From: Gymnorhina tibicen
Lineage: Eukaryota; Chordata; Aves; Passeriformes; Artamidae
NCBI GenBank assembly: GCA_013399875.1
Contig: VXAZ01001843.1
Coordinates: 126,132 to 190,131 of the forward strand
DNA: 64,000 nt
Direction of reading: 5' to 3'
In this document: one piece after another, positions 1 to 11,700 of the stretch
Numbering within the stretch: position 1 is the first letter of the stretch
How the letters are laid out: the number at the start of each line of letters is the position of its first letter
Program-made: the position numbers and the translations under genes
Notes under the pieces: generated by a model
The model's input: only the letters and a program-made list of their open reading frames with translations
The model's database searches: none
Told to the model about the DNA's origin: nothing

Positions 1-3000
1 GTGCAAACATCACTCGTTTTTAAAATGACAAAGAAAACCTGTTGAAAGCTCTGTCTCTGCTCAGCTTCAGCAGAAAGCTCCTATGCCCATAAATCTTACA
101 CTCTGAACTCGAAATACATTTACACTGTACAAGTGGGGCAGACACCTACACACGGCCACACTAAGGTTGAACATGCTGAAAAATCCACTAACCCAGGATC
201 AGTGTGTAATGGCGTTGTTTTCTGAGACAGGACATGAACTATAGCCCCAACATACTCTCTTCCTTTTGCCTGAAGCTAAACCTCCCAGAAACTGGTCTGT
301 TTTGAAGCTGACAGCTGCTGTGGCACAATGATGATTCAATAAGCCCGGCACAGTGTGAAGCCCAAGAAGAGGCTGCTATGGGAACCCCAGGGAACCAGCA
401 CTGCTGCAGGGTTTGCAGCCATTCATAAAGCCCCAGTTAGACACGGGGCTTCAGGCTGACAGCTCCTTTCTCCCTCTCCTAAGAGGGCTTGGGGAGAGGG
501 GCAGGGATCTCAGCCTGCAAACAGCTTTGGAAGAGTCATGCTGCCTGGTTACAAATGTGTGCTACCACAGGCAGCGCCTCTTTCCCACACCGGCTGTCAG
601 GGATGAGGCATTAATGGCTTCATTAGGCTTGTTACTAATAAGGAAGAAACAACACTATTTGCAATCAAACTCTGAAGGACCGTTGTAGGTGAAAAATCAT
701 TTAAATGGAAGTCTAACAAGTGGTAGATAATTGGGTGTGGATTTGTGTGGGGGTGAATGTCTGAAAGAGACTCCTGAACTCTCACACAGAAAGGTGCTGC
801 CTGCAACCTGTATGTGCTGGTTGTAAATTCTGATAAAGTAAACAGCAGCATGTCCCAAGTCCTCCCATCAATAAAGAGGCATAAGATAGAAGCAGCAATT
901 TGCAGACTGATCATGTGTTGTATGTCTGCTTCATAGACTATTTAGATAAGGAAAAGAAAGAGACAGAGGTCATGAAAAGAAGAGGTGACACTGAAAAAGG
1001 ATTCCCTAAAAGCGGAAGGGGTTTGGGACAAAAACAGGGGGCCCAAAGGGAGAAGGTGAAGATGGCTGCTGCAAGAAAGATCCTGGAAACGGGGGAAGAT
1101 CCTGAAGATGAAGGGGGGGTGGAGACAAAGGCCAGGGGATGCCCAGGGACCTTGAGTGAGGACATCCAAGGCTGGTAACCTGGAGCAGCTGCATGATAGT
1201 GACTGATGGGGTTTTCTGCCCCACCCTCCCAGGCCAGCAGTGACTCCACTGCTGAAAAGTGAAGTCGAGACTTAGTGAGGGTAACACTGGGGGTGGAGGG
1301 GAAGCGAGCGAGTAAAATAATCCAGCAGGTTAAGAGCTCTGATCTCACTGGCCTTGAACAAACCCAAGTGTCCAGATCCACGCTACAGTGCTGTTTATTC
1401 CCTGCAACTGTGTGATGAGACAATTTCTTTACTGTGCTCTAGGAGGGAAAAGAGATGCATGGGATAAAGTAAACAAGAGAGAAGAAGGTACTTGATCCAG
1501 GCAGAGAAAGGTTGGATGTTTAATAGCACCAGAAAGAAAAACAGTATCAGAGATTAATTTTCTCTTGCCTGTATCATCCCCCCGCCCCGCTCTCAGAGGC
1601 AGAGTGCACAATTTCCTTTGGCATTAGGAGGACTTCCTCGAGCATGCTTTCTGAAATCTGCGAGAATGTGCAATTTGCAGCTGCGGGCAAGTCTTGTTTA
1701 TAGTGTATTCAGAACACGTGTGGAAACTGCCGTGCTGCTTTGCAGCCCTGGCTGCACCATCTGAGCCAAGGCAGTTGTGACTCCTTTGTCTGGGAAAGGT
1801 TTGATCCATTTGTTGTGCTACCATGAACTGCTCCCAAGCAATTGAGAGAGTTTCTTTAATATTTGACAACTCTCGTGGCTTGCATGGAAATGGGCTTTGC
1901 CTCGTCTACAGTACTTTGCACTTTCTCATGACAAAAGTACAACTTCACATATTTGATACCAGGAAGTAAGATCTCTACACCAGAAAGAAACTGCATTTGG
2001 GTAAAGTCAGGAAAATGACAGTTTTAATGAAACTGAATTTCATCCTCCCGGAAAAGATAAATAGTGATGCACTGCAGAAGGCTGTGTGGTATTCTTTTCT
2101 GTGTGCCTTTTTTTTTTGTATGCACACTTCTTATTAAAAAAAAAAAGTGTAAAGAAGAGGGGCATGCAGACAAAAGAAAAATCAGGAGATAACATGGTCA
2201 CATGATCCTGCTGGCCATCTAGTAAATGTCACAGTACCTAAAAAAATCCACGTAAAGTAATATAATCAGAAGGAACTGTAGAGGGTGAGTTAGCATGTTT
2301 CCATTTCTGGAGATTCCTGTTCAAAACCATGAATATCTCTAAAATAAACTACATTTAAGGAGTCAGTAGACTATTTGGGAGACTGAAAAAATAAGCATCC
2401 AGATGCAAAGTAGCGTCTAGGAAGAACGCCAGCAGGAGGAAGGCAGACAGGTGCATTCTCACAGCCCTTTGCTCTCAGAGCGCCTGGAAACCTTTAAGAC
2501 ACGACTTAGCATACAAGCAGGCTTTGAGTCTCTTCTTACTGGGCACTCCCCTTGGGTTTAGATCTGGGGTGCTGCAGCAGTGGCACCTCGAGCTTTGCAA
2601 CTAAGCCAGCTTGGTAGGAACAGCCCTGCTTTGTTGCAGAGTTTCTGCATGGAGAGAAACATTCTGGCTGTTAAGTTAACAGGTCAGAAGATCAGCAACT
2701 TTTCAGCACTCTGCTGGCAGGCGCCTCAGGTGTGGAACTGCCAAACCTATGTGTTTGGATATCATGTGAGCTCTGCTTTCTCAGGCTGCAGATAAAAGAG
2801 AAGGGGGGCTGGCAGGGAAAGCAACGGCAGAGTTTGTTCTGGCCCCATGCAAACAGATCAGCACGGGGAGTTCTGGCTGAAGACCCAACTGGCAAAAACA
2901 AAGGAGTGGAAACAACCTATTGTCAGCACCTGAACTGAAGGAAGGAGATATGAGGGTTCTTGCTGTAGTTTAAGAACAGGTTTTGAAAGATGCTGGCAGC

Positions 3001-5654
3001 CCTGATGTACGGAAATGTACATTTGACAGTCTCCAAAAAGCACAGACAGCACATGTGATAAAGGAACAACACGAAGGGACAAGAGGGGAAGAAAGCAAAC
3101 ACTTAGACATTCATTTAACTTGATTTTAAACAAAGCAGCTTTTCATAAATGTGAATCTCCTGTACTTGTTTCCTGAAAGCCAAGATTTGCTGCAAATGTT
3201 AGTAACTGGAGCAAATTTCCAGCAGATCAGAGAGATCCCTGAAGAATCCCAATACAGATGCTTTCTGAGGACAGAGATGCCAGATCAAAGACAAAACGAG
3301 TGCTGCAAAAAGGAGAAAAGGAAGATGTTCTTTTGTCACTGGCACTAAAACATGACTCACCACACTGGTGTCAATGCTGGGAAAGCACAGACCAAAGTGA
3401 AAATTCAACTAAAGATGCAGCAACTGGAGGAAGCAGCAGAGCTCAAGGCAGAGCAAGGAGGCAAAGGATTAATCCATGCTGTTCTCAACCCCTTAGTTCC
3501 CAGCAGGTGTGACAGCCAACCCACAGGTCCCAGTGTCACTGAGATCACCAGTGCAGCACAGGCTGCTTCTCCTGCTGTGCCCCTTCCCCACAGGGATGCA
3601 CCTTCCAGTGGGAATTGGGTTTTATATGATAAACCCAGAACGACACATCCAGGCATAATCAGGGAGAGAGTAAGTTCAGTAAAATAGACTGGCATTTGTT
3701 TCTGTGCCTACAGAAGAAATAGAAGTCATGCCCAGCTCCTGGGTCAGACAGTACTGGACAGTCAGGTGTGTTCAGTCCTCTCAGTATCACTAAAATACAC
3801 AGCTGTCTCAACAGAAAACTGTGAAGAGATGTTTTCATTTTAAGGTTAATTTGACTTGAAATGGAAATAAAGAAACTGGGAAGAAACTGTGCTCTAAGTT
3901 TAAATGCAAATAACAGAAGCCTAAGAATGTTCACCTCTGCTTTAAAAAGATCATGTTTACTTTTCACAGTCATTGTTTTTACAAGCATCAGAAGAATGTG
4001 GAGAATCAATCAGCTCATGTATGTATTCACAAGACATCCCCTACTCATTGCAGTGGTGTATACTGGCTACATCTTCACAAAAACTGGAATTAAGTATTTT
4101 GAATTGTGATTTTTCAAAGAGGATTCTACAGCACCTAAACCTACAAAACTAGTACCATTTTCCCTTTCAGGAAATTGCTCTCTTGTACTCCTTGAATACA
4201 CTTTCAACAAAATGTGGAGAATCCTAAAACTGGCCTTGCAGTTTAGGGCTACCCCATGAGCTACTGGGGATAGGCAGCAGGTCTTGCACCTGTACATCCA
4301 CTTCTGGCCTTGGATCTATGTTACCAGAGAGCTCATGAGCCTCATCTGGGGCTGACTAGGAGACAGAGAAAGCTGTCCAGATACTTCATGTTTCACAGAG
4401 ATTTTAATAAAATAAGGCAAGAGAAACGAACACTATCCCATTAGGTTTCCAGTTAGAAGTTCCCCACATGCAACGACAGTGCCTCACATTACAGTATAAA
4501 TGTGTAAGCAATGCCCCTGAGAGTGCCTTATTCCTAAGGCATGGCATGCTGCAACCTCAGAGAGTTCACAGTCTTCAGCTGAAGTTTTATTACCATATTC
4601 TTGTGAGAACAAAATAAAATTAAACACATTATTTATTAAGCCAAACTTGTCAGAGCTCCATTAATCTTTGATGTCTGGGTCTGCATGTAAATCACAGACT
4701 GGATTGTCTGAACTTCAAACTTCACCTGAAGCACTTTGGACGCCTTCAACTAGAATAAATTTTTCCAGTCAGGAATCTTTCTAGCTATGTTGCAAAAAAA
4801 TTAGGAAGTTGGTACACATGCATAAGAGCTGTAATATTAGTTCCCTTGGGGATCTAAACATAGAAGTTTTTTGTGCAGGCTTTAACAACCTCTATAACCC
4901 AGAATCAAGTGTATTAGGATGTATGGGGACCTATAAATAGATATTCTATTTACATACAATTAAACCCCCGTGTTGGAAATCCTCCAGTGATGGGCAATTA
5001 AAAGACCATACGACCCATGACTCCAAATTACTTATATGTGCTTGTTGTGTGGAATCAATTCCAGGTGTAATTAAGTGAAGCACAGTGTTAATGACGACTC
5101 ATATTCCAAGCAGAACCTTCACTATCATTATAGCCAATAAAGATATTAATCATCCTGGCAATACAAGCCAACAAAATAACTTTCAAAAACTATACAAAGC
5201 CAGATATGCTCCATCTTAGGCAGTTTTAACACTGAACTTTCTCTGCCCCAGTGGCAGTTGCATTCACTAGTTTAACTACATTCTCTGTATCACTGTCTCA
5301 AATCAAATATTACTTCAAAATAAAAACATTTTAAATTAAAGTAAGAGGAAAAACATGTTCCCTTCTCAAAGAAAAAGTTTACTCTCTGTCAAATATTTAA
5401 ACCTTTTGGGAGTGAGCGAATTTGTACTCCAGTCAAATCAGTAGGCAGAATTAACTCAAGTCACCTTCCCTCACTGGCACTGGACTTCTGTTCTTGTCAA
5501 CAGAGTGCTCTCTAAAATTAAACACCTTCTATAACACCTCGTGCACACTTTGTTTTCTTTAAACAGCATGACTGAATACTGAAAATACGCTCACATGCCA
5601 TACTTCAGTCTGGTGGACAGGATCTGACACGGTTGCTTATTTTCATCCACTTAC
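1..5654 (-). other. CEP350: Start of last CEP350 intron, no conserved exon found
   Basis: No sequence encoding the expected final CEP350 exon (about 54 residues, acidic, VQELHEEEAQW...) was found on the minus strand. The longest open frames here are compositionally ordinary. One short stretch, 4636-4749 minus, looks like a possible terminal exon and is listed separately. Otherwise AT-rich unique sequence with a few A and T runs. Confidence 0.7.
4636..4749 (-). other. Possible alternative terminal exon (37 codons plus stop)
   Basis: On the minus strand a branch-like CTGAC and T-rich tract ending in TAG at 4750 precede a stop-free stretch of 37 codons. It reads LKASKVLQVKFEVQTIQSVI and on, to a TAA at 4636-4638. 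AATAAA overlaps the stop and a second lies at about 4586-4591. The frame is phase 0, as required after CEP350 exon 36. I do not recognise the peptide and it does not resemble the known CEP350 end. Chance is quite possible. Confidence 0.25.
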
Positions 5655-5777
5655 CAGTATGTGATCCACTCGGTCTCGTTTCTTCCGCCCAAATTTCATC
5701 ATCTTCTGCCAGTCTGTTTTGTGATTAGGCTCTTTCCTCAGGCTGAACAACTTCAGTACTTCAGCTGCAATGAAGTT
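5655..5777 (-). CDS. CEP350: CEP350 coding exon 36 (last exon in window)
   Basis: 123 nt, phase 0 to 0, residues 3035-3075. [20 protein letters not shown], then [20 protein letters not shown]. Acceptor TGTAG, donor GTAAGT. A good donor follows, so translation must continue in a further exon; the expected VQELHEEEAQW end is not seen to the left. Confidence 0.95.
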
Positions 5778-8700
5778 CTACAGAAGAGAAAAGGTGAGAT
5801 TTACCACATTTGAGCTAAAAATCTAAAGGTATGCACAAAGCAGTTCCCCTAAAAAGTCACACTGTAGAATTCACATCAGCTTTCAGTTTAGCTCAGAGAC
5901 ATACAGTGTATGCAGCTAAGTCTCCCAAGCAGCATTACACAGGCAGGACAATTTTTAAACCCAGAAGTGGGGTGGGGCGGGGAAAGACACTCACTGCTGT
6001 AGGAACCTTGAGAACAGGCACTTTCAACACCACACAAACAGAAGATTCTGACAATTCATTCTATGGGAAAATATTAAAAGAAGAGCAGGGTGGGAATTTG
6101 GTGTCCTTGTCCTGTGCCCCTGCTGTCCCCAGACACTTTTGGAAGTCTTCTCAACTAACAGAGTGATTTAGATACTCTTTCTTTTTTTCTTTGCTTTTCT
6201 GCACAGTTAACACGCTGTATCTTCAGCAGGTTAATCAAAATTTCGCCAACCCCCCTCAATTTCAGAAGAAACAGTGCAGGTGAAAGTCTTCGTTTGTGTC
6301 CTGACGAGCCATATGGAAGGTTCTTTGCGGAGTGCTTTAAAGGAGACAGGTTTTTTCCCAATGTCCAGCCCTGCAGGTTTAACCCAGGTCCAGTCAGGCT
6401 CTAGTTTGTCCCCCAGGCTCTGGGGTTTTGTCCTTCCTTGAGCACTACCACCAATAACGTGGAGGCCTCCTCTGGCTTGTCAAATACAACAATGCCCTCA
6501 CTAGTCAAATGTTGGGTTCCTCTGGGCAACTCCTGCTGTCCTCAGAGAGACTGGCACAGGTGTGTGTGTCTGAGTGAAAAATCTAGCTCATCCCATTTGG
6601 CCCAGCCCGACCATTGGATCCATTCCAGTTCAGCCATACAGAGTTCCACAGAAAGCTGTGAGAGCAGCAGCCTGTCAGCATACCAATTTTATAAGATCAA
6701 GGTCATCCTGGCAGTTCTGCACAGAGGACTGAGGTTTAAAAACAACCAGTAGTAGCCCTAAGGACAGGGAGGCCAATCTGTTGGGTAAAAATGGACCATT
6801 TTGACATATTTCCTTTCAGGTTTGTAACCTCCTCTCTCTTCTCAACTCATCTCTTGGTGGATACACCTCTTACGATCTTCTAACACTCAGGTAAATGCCA
6901 GTTCAGTGTTTTTCAGCTCACTTTCCCGGCACAACCAAGATTTCTTCCTACCTTGATTTCATCCAGATCATTTGGATCTTTGACTCGGCGAAAATAAGCC
7001 GATGCGATCCTACATGGTTTCATCCAAATGGGCTGATTCAGATTAGGATCCTCAGCAAAGATTTCCCCAAAGATCTCTCTTGTTAAATCAAATACCACCT
7101 GAACAAAGGAAGAAGTAAAAGTTACGGCTTCTTTTGTCCATGATAAACTTTCAAAGGGCAAGACCAAAATGTCTGAGGACTGTACCTTTCTATAAACCTG
7201 CTTGTTTATGGTGTCTGTGTCCTGCTCTTGGAGGGTACCACTAAGATCTGTTTTAAGGCTGCAGCTTTGAAGATCGTGACCCAGCTCTTTCAGTTTCCAG
7301 AGCTCCTCAGCTGCTGCGTGCACCATTCCTTCCACCTCCAGTGCAGTGTGAGGCACCGCCAGGGGCTCCTCGCTCGGCTTCGGCGGCGCTTTCTGCGGCT
7401 CTGCCTGGGGCAGCACTGCTGGCTCCTCGGCCTGCTTCTGCTGCAGCTTACGGGAGCTCAGGCCGTAGTCCTCATCAAACCAGTCTTGATCATCTCCCAG
7501 CACGCTCAGGAACTCCCGGTTGAGCTCCAGCTCTGCCAGTCTCTTGGCAAGCTCTTCCTGGCCACTGGCACCAAACACGGGACTCTCCTGCGAATTAAGA
7601 GGCACAGAGTAAATGGGAAAGCGGTGTCACACCGCTGTCCACTCAGCTTACATTTCTAAATGCTCTACTGAGGTAGCTGGCAATAAGCAGCTACCAAAAC
7701 GAGCCATGCAGTGGGATACACAAAAACACATGAGACACATACAGAACATACAGGTAATCTCCACATCATCCAACAGAACTTGGGAGAAAAACTGGTGCCA
7801 CAACATATTCCTCAGATTCAATCATCCCCAGTCAAAGGCACAATCAACTCTTTAAATCAGCGCAAGATGTCTGCTACTCACTGGTCTGGGACACATGTCT
7901 GGAGAGGAAAGCTCTTCTCTGTCATCTTCCAAATCAGAACTTAGGAAGAAGTTATTCAGTCCGTCTGGAATCTGCTTTTCAACCTGCTGGGGTGGGGTAC
8001 TGGCTTCCTCCTTCACATCACAGAGCTCCTGGTTGCTGAGCTGGATTTTCTCATTCTTGATCTTCTTTATTTGCTGTAACTGATTGACTGTGTCTTTCAC
8101 AAAATCTCTAAGTAGACTGTCTGTCAGCAAACTGACTTTTTCCAGTTGGTCTTTTGACTTTTCTTCCTCTCTAAGAGGCAGGCTGAGTTGTGCTTCTAAC
8201 TGGTTCTTTTCTTTTGTCAGCAAATCCAGCAGTGGAGTTGCAAGCTTCTCCACGACACCAGGAGAGAGATCATCTAACTTTTCAGCACATTCTTCTCCCA
8301 GTGTCTTCTGCCTCTCCAGTTTTTCGGAAAGGAAATCTGACATGTCATCCAACTGAACAGCGGAAATCTCATCCACAACACTAGACCTGAGAGGAGCGTG
8401 GCTGGCCTCCTCTTTTACAGCATCCTTCAGGTAATCCACCACTGACTCTTCTTGGGCAAATGAACCAGCAGCTACAGAAATCTCCTTTATGCTGTTTGCT
8501 TTAGATGACAACTCCTCATCAACCCTTTCCTCAGCTGAGGCTTCTGAAACAGCTGTGTCCGCAGGAGCTTTATCCTGGGAATAGTTCTCTGCTGCATTTC
8601 TGCTTTGGCTTTCAGTTTCTTTGCCCGGTTTGGAGCTTTCTCTATCTTTCTGCTCAGCTTTGTGGTGTTTCTCCAGTCTATCATCAAAGAATGAGTCCTC

Positions 8701-11700
8701 ATCATCCTTATTTGTGTCTAAATGGCTATCGATACTTTCTGTAATGTGAGAGATTTTTTGAGGAGGAGCAAAAATACCATGCTTTTCTCTGCAATCAAAA
8801 TATTTAATATCATCATAAGTTCCATTATTGTTCCCTTCAGGTTTATCCAACTCCACGCCAGCCCAAAACCCTTTGGCAAATTTAGTCAGCCCTTTGAACC
8901 GCAGTGTTCCAGGCTGGACTTTACTCACAAGTACTCTGTCTCCAATGTTGAAATTGGACAAACTATCTGTTTCTTCCGTGATTGAAGCTGAGGCCCACAG
9001 TGGCGAGCAAGTAGGAGCCTGTTCTTGCTGCGCATCTCTGCGTTCAGTATTTTTCATAAGTTCTGTTGGGGACTTAAGCTCCAGCAGCCTCTCTGAGTGC
9101 ATGCTGCCAGAGAGAGACCTGTCACTGAGGCACTCACTGATTTCGCCATCGCTGCCCAGGCTGGTGGATCTGCTCCGGCTGGCCTGGCTGTGCTGGGACT
9201 GCTCCCTCAGGGACTCCCCGTTAGCAGAGAGCAGGGATCCTTCAAAGTCATCTTTGTAGCGTTCCTCAGGCAGCGTTTCTTCAGCTGAAGCTTGTTTTCT
9301 GGAAGAGGATCCTTCAAAGTCTTCAAGGTACGATGGCTCTTTTCGACTAAAGAGCTGTTCTGAAAGCAGATCACCTTTTTCCTCTGCAGACTTGCTGTGT
9401 TTGTGAGAAGTCTCCTCTACGCTTGGGCCACTTACGGCATCTTTATCTGACCGTCTCTGTTCTAAGATTTCTTCTGTATCATGAAGACTTTCCACAGCCA
9501 CATCGAGCAGTTCCTTCTGAGAGAGTTTGTTTTCAGAGCAGAGATCCAGTGAACTCTCCTGTCCTTTATCTAACGTCAGCAAGACGTCAGAACTCTCCAA
9601 AGGCTTAACGTAAGAACCTCCGCTCTCATATTCCTCTGACTTTATGTATTCCAGGTCTTCTGTAATCTCAGATTTATGACTAATGGTAGGACCAACACTG
9701 GATGCATTTGCCACTTTGTTCACTGACTCAAGGGATATCCTGCTAATGTCTTTCATGTCTTTGAGAAGAGCTGAAGAGGGGGCACTGTCTGAGGAATCAC
9801 CGGATCCTGCTCTGGAACTCTTTGGTAACACTAAAACCAAGGAAGCTGTTCCAGAAGGTTCTCCTGCATGAACAGCCGTCACAGCCACCTTCTTGGTGTG
9901 CACAGACACAGATCTCTCCGTTCTTGATGACACGGCATCTTGAAGGAAAAGAAAAAGTGAATTTCAGCAGATTGTATAACCCACATTGTTTTATGGCAAA
10001 CTGCAATCACAGGCAACTAAATTAATATTGAGGTTTCTATGTTAAAAGAAGATACAAACTGGTGCCTTGGAAACATATGCTTCTGGCTGTCCTATGAACA
10101 TGAGCAACTTCCATTCAGTTCCAGGGTTATAAAGCTTTCTTTCTGCTTCTGTTCCTTTAACCAGCATCCCAAGGTAAGGACTCAGTTATTTGTTTGCAAG
10201 CCACAGTAACAACGAAGATTAGAATGGGAGATAATGAAGAGATAATCATCAACAGCAAAACGGTGAAAAGTATCTGAACTCAAGTGGTAAAGGAACAAGA
10301 AACAAAAGAAAGTAAAAAGGTTGTCACTTAATTATGGTTTCATATAAACCTCAGAAAGAGTAAACTAAATACTGAATACACAGGGTATTCTGCAAAAGCA
10401 GAAACCTGCTATATAAAACTGCAAAAAATACAGCTCCATCACTATGGTTTTATGAAGTCTGCATCCTCTCTTAAAACCTCTTAATGAATCAAGAAGGAAA
10501 AGGTTAAAGAATTTTAAAACAGTCAGTCTTCAAGATCTTAATCTGTAGTATGGTTTGTCCAGTCACATACCTGCATGTTCTGAAATGGATTCCAAAGATG
10601 CTCTGGATCTCTCTGATTCAGTCAGCGATTTCCAGTTTTTAGCTGTCTCAGGCCTAAATTGGAAAAATCAAATTGCATGAATTACAGTTACACCAGGGTG
10701 TTGTTTGGGTTGTTTTTAATAGATAAAAATGGAAATACAAGCATGTATAATTATAACACCACACCAATGTGGCACTGTAATTATAACTTAAGTAGTTTGC
10801 TTTGTCAACATACTGTGACCTTAGAAAATAGGAATGGGGACAGAGAGGAGAGTCTCGAGAGTCCTGGAAAGTGATTTTTTAAAAGACTAATCAAACTTTA
10901 TCTCTTTCCAGAAAAAGAAAAAAAAAACCAAAGAGAGAGAGAAAAAAGTTGGGTTGTTTCTGTGCTTTTTAAAATTTGAATGCGCTAAAATTGCACCATC
11001 TGCTGGAGAAAATGAAACACTTAAAAATCCAGTAGGAAGTGCAGAAAATCAGTTGAATTCTCTACCCTTTAAAACTTAAGATCTAAACCAGATTCAAGTT
11101 GCAAAGATGAATGGTTTGCCTCAGACAGTGCAGTGGACATAATGAGTGATCAAAATGGGAAAAAAAAAAGCCTTCAGGCTGATAATCCATTCAAAGCATT
11201 TGGCAGAATTCTTGCACAAGAGAAAATTACTATTTAAAAATTTATTAAAGATTTTTGAAAATAGAGCCTGAAAGGCTGGGCAGGACAAAAGTGAGGTGCA
11301 TATGATTACAGACACAGTAAATCTTATCTGTTTTGGGTCTGGTGAGAGCAGCAAATAGGTCAGTAGGATACTGCCACTGTCCAGTGTTTTAAGGCAGAGC
11401 AGTTACCAGCTTTCCTTGCATCCATGGTTCTGGCTAAAACAGCAATCACCACAGTTCCAGAATAATCTCAAAAAGAAGGAGAAATCCCAGTTACCTATGG
11501 AGTGGTGGTGCCTTGATCTTAGGTTTTTCAGCAGCAGCTGAGGATGGAGTTTTGATCTGAGGTTTGGCTGTTGGTGATGCCTCCAGATCTCGGCTCAACT
11601 CTGCTTCAGTCTTCTTGATAAACTCATCATATGACTGCACATGGAAAACAATTCCAGCTGTTAATACACTAAACCACAACTACAATTCAACAATCAAAAC

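Noticed and set aside
938..1423. 161-codon minus-strand frame in the last intron
   Set aside because: Tested as a possible missing CEP350 end, but it has no match to the expected acidic C-terminus, has a Ser/Pro/Leu-rich random look, and overlaps two other minus-strand frames of similar quality.
8828..9259. 143-codon plus-strand frame, with other frames nearby
   Set aside because: Antisense to the large CAP-Gly exon; composition mirrors the real coding strand.
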